A stretch of 14,418 nucleotides of DNA from CAZART01 sp964487555 (GTDB taxonomy: Bacteria; Bacteroidota; Rhodothermia; Rhodothermales; VXPQ01). Within the stretch, counting starts at the first letter, position 1, and every line of letters starts with the position of its first letter. Positions 6,535-13,131 of this stretch are shown here, piece after piece. Below the pieces are notes generated by a model, which saw only the letters and a list, made by a program, of their open reading frames with translations, made no database searches and was not told where the DNA came from. The position numbers and the translations under genes are program-made. The stretch spans positions 1 to 14,418 of the forward strand of contig CAZART010000129.1 in NCBI GenBank assembly GCA_964487555.1, read 5' to 3'.

Positions 6535-7029
6535 GACACTAAATCTGAACAGCTCCAAATTCGTATTACGCCAGAGCAGAAGGCGGCAATTAAGCGCCTT
6601 GCGCAGGACGCGGGCGTGGATGTTTCGAACTATGTCTTACAACGCGTATTGCCTTCTGCAAGCGTCCAGTTTAGCCGGATCCTCGAAGATCTGCGCATGG
6701 GGGAAGATTATCGCTACACACTCGCGGCACTAAACGACCTGCTCACATCGTTGACGGGAGCCCAGCTAGTTGATCCTCTTCGTATCGCGCCGCCCGCCCT
6801 ACGAGATCTCTCTCCACTGCTTCAGAACTACGTTGCTGCAATGATCGATCACGCCTCCTATCAGGACGGTGTGGAGCCGCCGGGCTGGACCGCAGAGATT
6901 CGACCCCTTGAGGAGCCCTATTTCACCACGGCGCTGCGTTCTCTGAGGCTGTATCTGCTTCGAGCGACACCGGTTGCTTTCAAGCGCCGAAACGTATTCC
7001 TCGATGCGAGTACAGGAGCGCGCGTGTGA
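6526..7029 (+). CDS. Ribbon-helix-helix antitoxin-like protein, partner missing
   Basis: The protein has 167 residues. Residues 7-44 (SEQLQIRITPEQKAAIKRLA and on to VSNYVLQRVLP) form a ribbon-helix-helix DNA-binding fold like that of DUF1778-type antitoxins: a beta strand LQIRI followed by two helices. Residues 60-167 form a second conserved-looking domain, including DYRYTLAALNDLL, LSPLLQNYVAAMI, EEPYFTTALRSLRLYLLRA and FKRRNVFLDASTGARV. From memory, proteins of this layout in Rhodothermota-type genomes precede a nucleotidyltransferase-like partner. Here only 27 bases separate the stop from the end of the convergent yceI-family gene, so no partner exists. The start is uncertain: the frame opens with GTG at 6526, but conserved sequence begins near 6538 and an MNT fragment lies antisense up to that point. 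The original start and promoter may have been lost. Confidence 0.65.
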   Translation: MWADTKSEQLQIRITPEQKAAIKRLAQDAGVDVSNYVLQRVLPSASVQFSRILEDLRMGEDYRYTLAALNDLLTSLTGAQLVDPLRIAPPALRDLSPLLQNYVAAMIDHASYQDGVEPPGWTAEIRPLEEPYFTTALRSLRLYLLRATPVAFKRRNVFLDASTGARV

Positions 7030-7056
7030 ATTGCGAATCACTTCACCAGGAGCGCA

Positions 7057-7665
7057 CTATTGCGAACTCGGCGTACTTGCGCTCGCAATGATGTGCACCG
7101 TCACGTCGTGGCCCAGGATGTGCTTTCCACCACTCCACTGCTCTCCAAGCACGCCGAAGTCCGTCCGGTCGATGACGAACGTCGTTTCGAAGCCGGCAAG
7201 CCGCACCGGCGGATCGTCCACTTCGGTCACGCCGAGAACGGTAACGGGCACGGTAATGCGCTTGGTAACACCGCGGATCGTAAGATCGCCCGTCACCTGA
7301 AGCCGGCGCGCTCCGTCCGCTGCAACCTTCGTGCTGCTAAACGACATCACGGGGTACTTCTCGGCATGGAAGAAATCGGCTGATAACAGTTTCTCGTCGC
7401 GCCCCCGCTTCTTCGTATCCACGCTCGCGACCTGCACGACGAACGTCACCTCGGTGGCCTCGGGACGTTCCGGATCAAACCTGATGTCGCCTTCGAAATC
7501 CCGAAACCGTCCTTCTTCCTTGAACACCATCCACTTCGAAATGGTAAACATTACGGTGCTGTCGTCCTTGCTGACACTGTAATTCTGCCTCGCGGCGAGC
7601 CCGGCGGCACCGGATGTAACAATGAGAGCGAGAGCGACGGCGCTACAGCGATGGAAGATCGTCAT
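7057..7665 (-). CDS. YceI family periplasmic lipid-binding protein
   Basis: The 202-residue protein has a signal peptide (about 1-25, cleavage near GLAARQ). The rest is a single YceI domain, a lipocalin-like barrel that binds isoprenoid-type lipids in characterised members. Diagnostic stretches are the opening strand SVSKDDSTVMFTISKW at 30-45, RDEKLLSADFFHAEKYPVM at 89-107, GDLTIRGVTKRI at 126-137 and IDRTDFGVLG at 165-174. Length fits the family. The ATG at 7665 is well supported by AGGAG (read on the minus strand, at 7674-7678) with eight bases between. The gene is divergent from the sugar transporter and convergent with the antitoxin-like gene. The ligand is unknown. Confidence 0.9.
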   Translation of the reverse strand: MTIFHRCSAVALALIVTSGAAGLAARQNYSVSKDDSTVMFTISKWMVFKEEGRFRDFEGDIRFDPERPEATEVTFVVQVASVDTKKRGRDEKLLSADFFHAEKYPVMSFSSTKVAADGARRLQVTGDLTIRGVTKRITVPVTVLGVTEVDDPPVRLAGFETTFVIDRTDFGVLGEQWSGGKHILGHDVTVHIIASASTPSSQ

Positions 7666-7817
7666 GGGGGCATCTCCTGATTTGGTGCATTCACTCTACA
7701 CCTATGATGCCGGCCCGTACGTCAGCGTTTAATTCGATATCCGCTATATTCCTCCTATCCGCCTCCCGCGGCTGCGGCCACCCGCGGTGAACATGGGACT
7801 AGTCTCGCTCAAAGCTC
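7666..7817. promoter_or_regulatory. Divergent intergenic region between yceI-family gene and MFS gene
   Basis: These 152 bases must hold the start signals of both genes. AGGAG for the yceI-family gene is seen on the minus strand at 7674-7678. A plus-strand TATATT at 7745-7750 is a possible -10-like element about 70 bases before the transporter ATG, without a clear -35 partner. No obvious operator palindrome was found. Confidence 0.35.
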
Positions 7818-9212
7818 ATGCAATCACGCAAATTATACTTCAGCTCCTTCGTGGCCGCGCTTGCCGGCTTTCTTTTCGGCTTCGATACCATCGTGATCTC
7901 GGGGGCCGACCGGCCGATTCAAGAGCTGTGGCATACCGGCGACCTCTTCCACGGGATGTTCATCATGTCGATGGCGCTCTGGGGCACCGTCATCGGTGCG
8001 CTCTTAGGAGGCATCCCGGTTGACCGCTTCGGGCGGCGAAGGACCCTGTTCTGGATTGGCGTGCTGTATCTGCTCTCCGCCCTGGGATCGGCTCTCGCTC
8101 TCGACCCCTACTTCTTCTCGCTCGCCCGCTTTATCGGAGGCCTCGGTGTAGGCGCCTCGTCGGTGGCCGTCCCGATTTACCTCTCCGAGATCACCCCGCC
8201 ACGGGATCGTGGGAAGCTCACCGCCCTCTATCAGTTCAACATTGTCTTCGGCATCCTGGTGGCCTTCTTTTCCAACTATCTCATCGGAGTGACGTTGGGC
8301 GAAGGCGCCTGGCGGTGGATGCTCGGCGTCGAGGCGATCCCGGCCGCAATCTATTGCACTTTTGTGATCGGCATTCCGGAAAGCCCGCGCTGGCTGGTGC
8401 TCCGGAAAGGCGACGAATCCACTGCGCGCCGTCTGCTGGATCAGCTGAATCCACAGGAGAACGTCGAAAGGCTGTTGACCGCCATCAAGAAATCGGTGAG
8501 CGCGGAGGTATCGCTCTCCCGATTCTTATCCGGAGCCTACCGCATCCCGATCATGCTGGCCTTTCTGGTGGCGTTTTTCAACCAGATGTCCGGCATCAAC
8601 TTCGTCCTGTACTACGCTCCGCGCATCTTCGAGCAGGCAGGCGTCGCAACGGGGGATGTGCTGGCCGTTTCGGTGTCACTGGGGGTCGTGAATCTGATAT
8701 TCACGCTTCTGGGCATGTATCTGATCGACGTCGTCGGCCGCAAGACGCTGCTGTACGTAGGCTCGATCGGCTACATCGCCTCTCTCTCGGGGGTCTCCTG
8801 GGCCTTCTTTACCGGGGCAGACGGCCTCATCGTAGCCGGATTCGTGTGCGCCTTCATCGCCGCGCACGCTGTCGGGCAGGGCGCCGTGATCTGGGTCTTC
8901 ATCTCGGAGATCTTCCCTAACGCCGTGCGTAATTACGGAATGTCGCTGGGCTCCGGGACGCACTGGGTGCTCGCCGCGCTCATCACGCTCGTGACTCCAA
9001 CCGTGCTGAGCACCTTTTCCGGCGCGCAGATCTTTGCCTTCTTCGCAGGGATGATGGTGCTGCAGCTCCTCTTCGTATGGCGGGTCATGCCGGAGACGAA
9101 AGGCATCTCTCTCGAAGAGATGGAGGTCAAGTTGGGCATTGCGCCGGAGGAGCTGGAGCGGGTCGTCGACGAGTCTCCGCCCCGCGCCCCCACGAAGGCC
9201 GAAGCCCCATGA
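7818..9212 (+). CDS. Sugar porter family MFS transporter
   Basis: This 464-residue, twelve-segment inner-membrane transporter is related to XylE/GalP-type sugar:proton symporters. Family marks are clear: GFDTIVISGA in segment 1 (21-30), DRFGRRR after segment 2 (69-75), PIYLSEITPPRDRGKL at 119-134, PESPRWL at 187-193 before the central loop, NQMSGINFVLYYAPRIF at 255-271 (sugar-binding segment 7; the usual QQ is NQ), DVVGRKTLL at 304-312, ISEIFPNAVR at 362-371 and PETKGISLEEME at 425-436. The ATG at 7818 places segment 1 right at the N-terminus as expected; no Shine-Dalgarno is obvious. The proline-rich tail after 450 is cytoplasmic. The substrate is probably a hexose or pentose but cannot be named. 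Confidence 0.93.
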   Translation: MQSRKLYFSSFVAALAGFLFGFDTIVISGADRPIQELWHTGDLFHGMFIMSMALWGTVIGALLGGIPVDRFGRRRTLFWIGVLYLLSALGSALALDPYFFSLARFIGGLGVGASSVAVPIYLSEITPPRDRGKLTALYQFNIVFGILVAFFSNYLIGVTLGEGAWRWMLGVEAIPAAIYCTFVIGIPESPRWLVLRKGDESTARRLLDQLNPQENVERLLTAIKKSVSAEVSLSRFLSGAYRIPIMLAFLVAFFNQMSGINFVLYYAPRIFEQAGVATGDVLAVSVSLGVVNLIFTLLGMYLIDVVGRKTLLYVGSIGYIASLSGVSWAFFTGADGLIVAGFVCAFIAAHAVGQGAVIWVFISEIFPNAVRNYGMSLGSGTHWVLAALITLVTPTVLSTFSGAQIFAFFAGMMVLQLLFVWRVMPETKGISLEEMEVKLGIAPEELERVVDESPPRAPTKAEAP

Positions 9213-9467
9213 ATCCTCCTTCCATCAGGAATTGCCGTTTTCTGCCCTATGCCTGATCATTATCGACAAAGCGCTGTGCCGAAGCGATGCTCCGGCCGGC
9301 CGCTGAAGATCCCGTTACGCTGCCTGTCCGCGACCTGTCGCCGCAGACTGCACAACCGGGCCTTGGAGCCTCTTACCTTTATTTCCGCCCGCCCGACTCC
9401 TCGCCAAGCTACCAAGCTGAAATCAGCGCAATCGCCACGGCTACGCCGGCGTTTATTTATTGACGGT
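9213..9467. other. Intergenic stretch downstream of the sugar transporter
   Basis: No gene, clear terminator or repeat was recognised. A CCGGCCGGCC palindrome occurs near 9295. The open frames crossing this stretch have basic, low-information translations and are not credible. Confidence 0.4.
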
Positions 9468-9584
9468 ATGGAAACGTCGGTCCAGTCAAAACGGGAAGTA
9501 ATCGAGCGGCTTCAGCTACCTGGTCCGGAATTCCGCGCTCTCGGGGTGGAGCGGTTGGGACTGTTTGGCTCGTTCTCCAGCTGA
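9468..9584 (+). pseudogene. N-terminal remnant of an MNT-type nucleotidyltransferase
   Basis: Thirty-eight codons from ATG 9468 read SKREVIERLQLPGPEFRALG and VERLGLFGSF, then SS and a stop. This is the start of minimal nucleotidyltransferases, where LGLFGSFARGE-type sequence leads into the catalytic GSxxR and then DxD motifs. Here the frame stops two residues after GSF, so the active site is lost. PPDSELRA follows the stop in the same frame and faintly recalls the next family motif, but the match is too weak to claim readthrough. No HepT-like partner follows. Confidence 0.7.
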
Positions 9585-9726
9585 TTATCTCCGCCAGATA
9601 GCGAATTGCGCGCGAAGGCTATTGCGGCAGGCTTGATTTCAGGCGCCGTGATGGCCCCGTCGGCAAATTGCCGCGGCGCCGCCGAGCCACGAACCGTCAG
9701 CCGTCGAACCGATACCGAGAGGTTGA

Positions 9727-10344
9727 ATGAGCCTGTTCTACAAATTCCAGTATCTGGTGGGCATGACCCCGTGGGAGCGGATGACGTCACTTCCTTCAGG
9801 CGACCAAGCGATCGCACTCCTTAACCGTGAGGAGAGCGGTCGGCAACCGCCCTATGGGCGCGCGCTCGACCTCGGGTGCGGCACCGGGGCCTGGTCGGTT
9901 CGCCTGGCCCAGCGCGGGTGGGAGGTGACCGGCATTGACATTGTACCGAAGGCGGTGGACGCCGCCCGCGAACGCGCACGCAGAGCCGGCGTGGAGGGTC
10001 GCTTCGTCGAAGGGAGTGTCACGGCACTCTCAGCGGCAGACGTCGGCTCTGGGTACCGCTTCATCCTTGACTTCGGTGTCATGCATGGTCTCTCACCCGA
10101 CCAGGTGCGAGCGGCGGGGCGCGAGGTCACGAGGGTGGCCGCCGCCGAGGCCACGCTCCTCATGTACGCTGTAATGCCGGGACGAAGAGGACCCCTGCCG
10201 CGCGGGCTGAGCCGAGTGGAGGTTGAGGAAGCGTACGTGGGGTGGACGATCACCCACGAGGAAGAATTCGACACGACCAGGCTACCGCGCATAATGCAGA
10301 AAGCCCGTCCTCGCTGGTACCGCCTTCGCCGCAGCCGATCGTGA
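9727..10344 (+). CDS. Class I SAM-dependent methyltransferase
   Basis: This is a 205-residue predicted methyltransferase. Motif I, ALDLGCGTGAWSVRLA at 46-61, is a textbook S-adenosylmethionine-binding loop. VTGIDIVPKAVDAAR at 67-81 supplies the acidic residue (D71) that holds the ribose hydroxyls. VEGSVTAL at 94-101 and FILDFGVMHGL at 112-122 are the later core strands. The C-terminus is basic (RWYRLRRSRS). Length and the short N-terminal helix fit small TehB/UbiE-like enzymes acting on small molecules, but the substrate is unknown. The ATG at 9727 is preceded by GAGAGG at 9717-9722. It is convergent with the 57-codon ORF, with 16 bases between stops. Confidence 0.85.
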   Translation: MSLFYKFQYLVGMTPWERMTSLPSGDQAIALLNREESGRQPPYGRALDLGCGTGAWSVRLAQRGWEVTGIDIVPKAVDAARERARRAGVEGRFVEGSVTALSAADVGSGYRFILDFGVMHGLSPDQVRAAGREVTRVAAAEATLLMYAVMPGRRGPLPRGLSRVEVEEAYVGWTITHEEEFDTTRLPRIMQKARPRWYRLRRSRS

Positions 10345-10351
10345 TGGCGCC

Positions 10352-10373
10352 GCGGGAGCGCTATTGCGCCCGC
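10352..10373. terminator. GC-rich hairpin between convergent stops
   Basis: GCGGGAGCGC at 10352-10361 pairs with GCGCCCGC at 10366-10373 around a TATT loop, with a two-base bulge. It sits just after the methyltransferase stop and overlaps the stop of the opposing small ORF. There is no T-run on either strand, so a terminator role is only a possibility. Confidence 0.25.
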
Positions 10374-10534
10374 TCATCGCGGCGGTCGGGGGAATCGTCC
10401 GGCACCGCCCCCCAGATCGAACGCAGGCGAACCGTGAAGAACATGCGCCGCCGCTCAATGGAATCGAATACCGTCTGCCACTGACTTTCTTGCTGGTACT
10501 CCTTTCCCATCAAATGCCGCAAAGGGATGTCCAT
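10361..10534 (-). CDS. Small ORF of 57 codons, unknown
   Basis: The minus-strand frame from ATG 10534 reads MDIPLRHLMGKEYQQESQWQ, then a probable helix TVFDSIERRRMFFTVRLRSI and a charged acidic-basic tail ending ERAQ. Its composition is protein-like (Trp, Phe, Met, Tyr well used), unlike most antisense frames here. A purine-rich GGGGGAGG tract on the minus strand ends two bases before the ATG; this is strong but very close. No gene lies on the other strand over this stretch. It is divergent from the VCBS-repeat gene (107 bases between starts) and convergent with the methyltransferase. I do not recognise a family; it could be a small cytoplasmic protein or a fragment. Confidence 0.45.
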   Translation of the reverse strand: MDIPLRHLMGKEYQQESQWQTVFDSIERRRMFFTVRLRSIWGAVPDDSPDRRDERAQ

Positions 10535-10641
10535 GGCCTCCCCCCTGGATGTCCTGGTTGTCCGTACTTTCCGCTGCAGATTTGAGGGGCGAGCCCTACA
10601 CTGTCATTTCACCTCCGTCCGAAACGGACCATCCTTCGACC

Positions 10642-11913
10642 ATGGACATCAGCACCCTCGGAAACGCCGCGCGTCGGATCGCGACCGCCTCGCTGCTGGC
10701 CGGCTTCGCTCTGGCGTGCACCGCGCCGGCCCAAGAGACGACTTCGACGACCGTGTTCGCCGACGTCACAGACACCCACCTCCCCACCGATCCCGAGGCG
10801 CACATCCTCGACATCGACCTTGGGGACATCGACGGTGACGGCGACCTCGACGCCGTCTGCGCCCTGGAAAACGACGCGAACCGCCTCTATCTCAACGACG
10901 GCACCGGACGGTTCACCTGGCGCCGGGGCGTGTTCTCGAGCGACCGGCACGACACGGAAGAGGTGGAGCTGGCCGACTTCGACGGTGACGGTCACCTCGA
11001 CGCCGTCTTCATCGCCGAAGACGGGGGACACCACGAGCTCTACCTCGGCGGCGGCGACGGCACCTTCCGTGACGTGCGCGATCGTCTCCTGCTTCGGAGC
11101 GTCGCCAACGACGTCGAGGTGGCGGACGTCGACGGCGACGGCTGGGCCGACCTCGTCGTGAGTAGCACCGGAAACGCCGCGCGCGGCAGCGGACGGCCGG
11201 AGTGGGAGGTCGTGCGCCAGAACTTCCTCTGGCTCGGTGATCCCGAGCGGCCCGGCCATTTCCGCGACGCGACGGCGAGCCACATGCCGGCCGTCGAGGA
11301 CGCCTCGCAGGATGCCAAGCTCGGCGATCTCGACGGCGACGGCGACCTGGACCTCGTCGTCGGCAACGAGGTGCCGCCCAACCGGCTTCTGCTCAACACG
11401 GGCGACGGTATCTTCGAGGAAGCGGCCGACCGCCTCGACCTTCGCAAGCCCATGGAGACGCGCGAGGTCGTCCTCTTCGACGCCGACGCCGACGGCGACC
11501 TGGACATTCTGTTTGCTAACCTTACGAGCAACGCGAGGGAGTGGGATAAGGACCCGCAGGCCCGCCTCCTCATCAACGACGGCGCCGCCCGCTTCACCGA
11601 CGAGACCGCCACCCGGATGCCGCCCAACACGTTCTCGTCCTACGATGCCGGTGCGCTCGACTTTGACGGCGACGGCGACGACGACCTGCTGCTCTGCGCG
11701 GCTGAAATTCCCGGGTTCAATCCGATGCAGGTGCGGGCCTACCGCAACGATGGAACGGGGCACTTCGCCGACATCACCGCCGACGTGATGCCGGATGAGA
11801 CGGGGGGGCGGTGCTGGGACGTTGAGGCAGGCGACGTCGACGGCGACGGCGTGCTCGACGTGCTCATCGGCGGCTGGGGCACGCAGGCTCGCCTTCTGCT
11901 AGGCCGGCGATGA
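10642..11913 (+). CDS. Exported VCBS/FG-GAP repeat protein, probable seven-bladed propeller
   Basis: This is a 423-residue exported protein. The ATG at 10642 is chosen over an in-frame ATG at 10549 because a signal peptide follows it directly (RRIATASLLAGFALAC). Cys26 may be a lipidation site (ALAC is an imperfect lipobox), or cleavage may fall at APA/QE. The rest consists of seven repeats, each with a calcium-loop motif: DIDGDGD 62-68, DFDGDGH 112-118, DVDGDGW 162-168, DLDGDGD 229-235, DADADGD 280-286, DFDGDGD 340-346 and DVDGDGV 398-404. LYLNDGTGRF-type strands follow most of them. Seven repeats at ~50-65 residue spacing suit a beta-propeller. Such proteins bind ligands or partners at the cell surface; no catalytic domain is present. 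The fifth loop has Ala where the others have Gly. Confidence 0.88.
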   Translation: MDISTLGNAARRIATASLLAGFALACTAPAQETTSTTVFADVTDTHLPTDPEAHILDIDLGDIDGDGDLDAVCALENDANRLYLNDGTGRFTWRRGVFSSDRHDTEEVELADFDGDGHLDAVFIAEDGGHHELYLGGGDGTFRDVRDRLLLRSVANDVEVADVDGDGWADLVVSSTGNAARGSGRPEWEVVRQNFLWLGDPERPGHFRDATASHMPAVEDASQDAKLGDLDGDGDLDLVVGNEVPPNRLLLNTGDGIFEEAADRLDLRKPMETREVVLFDADADGDLDILFANLTSNAREWDKDPQARLLINDGAARFTDETATRMPPNTFSSYDAGALDFDGDGDDDLLLCAAEIPGFNPMQVRAYRNDGTGHFADITADVMPDETGGRCWDVEAGDVDGDGVLDVLIGGWGTQARLLLGRR

Positions 11914-11941
11914 GACGACCGGCAACGAACGGCCCCTTCGG

Positions 11942-12055
11942 CTAGGTTTTTCGGATAACGTTCCTGAACCCCGCCGTCTCGGCCGGCGTGCCCGTCATCG
12001 GGCCGCCGGTATTCCGGATGTGGATGGTCCTGATCTGCAGCTCGTCCCGACGCAT
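11942..12055 (-). other. Short unrecognised ORF covering copy B of the dispersed repeat
   Basis: The minus frame MRRDELQIRTIHIRNTGGPM then TGTPAETAGFRNVIRKT (37 codons, stop at 11942) looks protein-like, and the frame stays open upstream without a start. It may be the C-terminus of a lost gene. I cannot name the family. Its second half coincides with the repeat shared with 4973-5027. Confidence 0.3.
11955..12008. repeat. Copy B of the dispersed repeat
   Basis: This is the direct-orientation partner of 4973-5027. It shares ATAACG, then TCCTGAACCCCGCCG, and a perfect 20-base block with the hairpin GCCCG-TCAT-CGGGC. It lies just after the VCBS gene and before the prolyl oligopeptidase remnant. 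Confidence 0.65.
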
Positions 12056-12131
12056 GTATGATTGCAGCGTAAGTGACGTGCAAAATGCACCTCTTCATGA
12101 ATCCTCCGCCGAGGTACGCCGACTGGAGTTT

Positions 12132-12305
12132 TTACTGAAGCTGGTCGATCAGGTAGGTATACGTCACCGCCATCATAATGGCCTGCCGTTCGTGTCTGAC
12201 GCCGCCGTCGCCGTACTCCGTATTTTCAAAATACAGGACGGGATGACCCATCGCCTCCATCTTCGCGGCCATTTTGCGCGCGTGCCCGGGATGCACGCGG
12301 CCGTC
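12132..12305 (-). pseudogene. Remnant C-terminus of an S9 prolyl oligopeptidase
   Basis: Fifty-seven codons read DGRVHPGHARKMAAKMEAMG, then HPVLYFENTEYGDGGVRHER and QAIMMAVTYTYLIDQLQ, and stop. This matches the end of prolyl oligopeptidase-family serine peptidases (DDRVHPGHARKMAAxMEAxGHxVxYYENxEGGHGG, ending LAYTYLWxQL). In active enzymes the EGGHGG stretch holds the catalytic His; here the sequence is EYGDGG, with Asp at that place. A TGA lies in frame 9-12 bases upstream of the homologous start, and the catalytic Ser region and propeller are absent. This is a dead gene end. Long plus-strand frames across it are shadows. Confidence 0.85.
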
Positions 12306-12705
12306 ACGTACGCCTCAAACATCGCGTCACGGGCGTTCACGGCATCCGGTTCTCGCGTTCACGTCGTAGCCACGGACCGCCGCCGTTTATTCGTGCGGCC
12401 GGCGGATGAGTGCACAACGCACCATGGCTCTGCCAATCAACTATCGATGTCGGATTCGAGCAACCACTGGGAGGCGGGTTTCCAGGTTAGCGGATCCGGG
12501 AGTTCGCGCATCGGTGGCGTGGGATCGAGCGTGACGATGATCGCCATCGCCGGCCTCGAAGTGGCACTGGCCGGCTAATCGAGACCAACGGCGGATTCGT
12601 GAGCGCCGTCATGCCTGTTCCGGCCGCTTACGACGTCGGGCATCTGCCGCCTGACGACGATCCGCCGCTCGGCCCCTCGACCCGTCTGTCTCCGGCCCTG
12701 GCTGG
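12306..12705. other. Decayed stretch without a clear gene
   Basis: No convincing gene is seen. A minus-strand frame at 12437-12547 reads MAIIVTLDPTPPMRELPDPL and then TWKPASQWLLESDIDS before a stop. It has GAGG six bases before its ATG and a protein-like proline-rich composition, but I do not recognise it. It may be a fragment of another lost gene. Confidence 0.3.
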
Positions 12706-12849
12706 CTACGGGTGGGCGTGCGGGAGAACGGGCACGAACCCCGCTTGCTCGATCGTCGTGACCGTCATCAGCTCCAGCGCCGTCCGCATCGCCGGGCGTA
12801 GCGCCACGCTCCTCGGCCTCCGCGGGTAGAAGGGTCGTCCTGGGTTCAT
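12706..12849 (-). CDS. Possible 47-codon ORF downstream of the tandem operator-like site
   Basis: ATG at 12849 opens a frame with a basic start (NPGRPFYPRRPRS), then a helix-like MRTALELMTVTTIEQAGFVP and VLPHAHP before the stop. It begins 29 bases from the nearest inverted repeat at 12879, which is where a controlled minus-strand gene would be expected. No Shine-Dalgarno is visible, other frames are also open, and no family is recognised. It could be a remnant. Confidence 0.25.
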   Translation of the reverse strand: MNPGRPFYPRRPRSVALRPAMRTALELMTVTTIEQAGFVPVLPHAHP

Positions 12850-12878
12850 GGCAATTCATGCCGGTGCATATTCAAATT

Positions 12879-12919
12879 ACTCAAAGCATTGAGTGGATTT
12901 ACTCAATACACTGAGTAAA
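12879..12919. promoter_or_regulatory. Tandem inverted repeats, probable double operator
   Basis: Two copies of ACTCA-N6-TGAGT lie 22 bases apart, start to start (12879-12894 and 12901-12916), which is two helical turns. The first extends to ACTCAA-AGCA-TTGAGT. The second extends to perfect 8-base arms TTTACTCA/TGAGTAAA. The stretch is AT-rich inside GC-rich surroundings. This is the layout expected for two dimers of a small repressor binding side by side on one DNA face. The regulator and target gene are unknown. Confidence 0.6.
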
Positions 12920-13131
12920 ATGCATACGAATGTCCTACGAACGCCCACAGGCTGAAGTACTCGAGCGGCGTCCTTGCGAGCGGCGCCGCTTCATGCAGGT
13001 GGTCGCCGGCCCTCGCCATCCTCCACCTCCTCGTAGATGGCGGGTTTACCGCGGGCGCGACGCGGGTCGTCGTGGAGGACTGAATCGATGAATCCATTCG
13101 GCATAGCGAAGCGGAGCCCCAGCGGCGCCCT
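12920..13131. other. Gap between operator-like site and aldose epimerase end
   Basis: I see no supported gene. A minus frame across 12903-13151 and a tiny plus frame starting at ATG 12920 both lack family resemblance or a good ribosome-binding site. Confidence 0.4.

Noticed and set aside
10549..10641. Upstream in-frame ATG for the VCBS gene
   Set aside because: Starting there would place 31 residues before the signal peptide; ATG 10642 fits export.
10609..11763. 384-codon minus-strand frame opposite the VCBS gene
   Set aside because: Its Val/Gly/Ala-rich pattern is simply the reverse of the repeated Asp-Gly-Asp-Gly codons; no signal peptide or family motif, and the plus-strand gene explains the stretch fully.
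11914..11954. Terminator after the VCBS gene
   Set aside because: A T-rich run (11947-11951) is present but only a very short imperfect stem precedes it.
11988..12578. 196-codon plus-strand frame
   Set aside because: It runs antisense across the prolyl oligopeptidase remnant and the 55-bp repeat, and its translation has no family features.
12575..12859. 94-codon minus-strand frame
   Set aside because: Composition is rich in Arg/Ala/Gly/Asp without any motif, and it overlaps a different frame with more protein-like composition.
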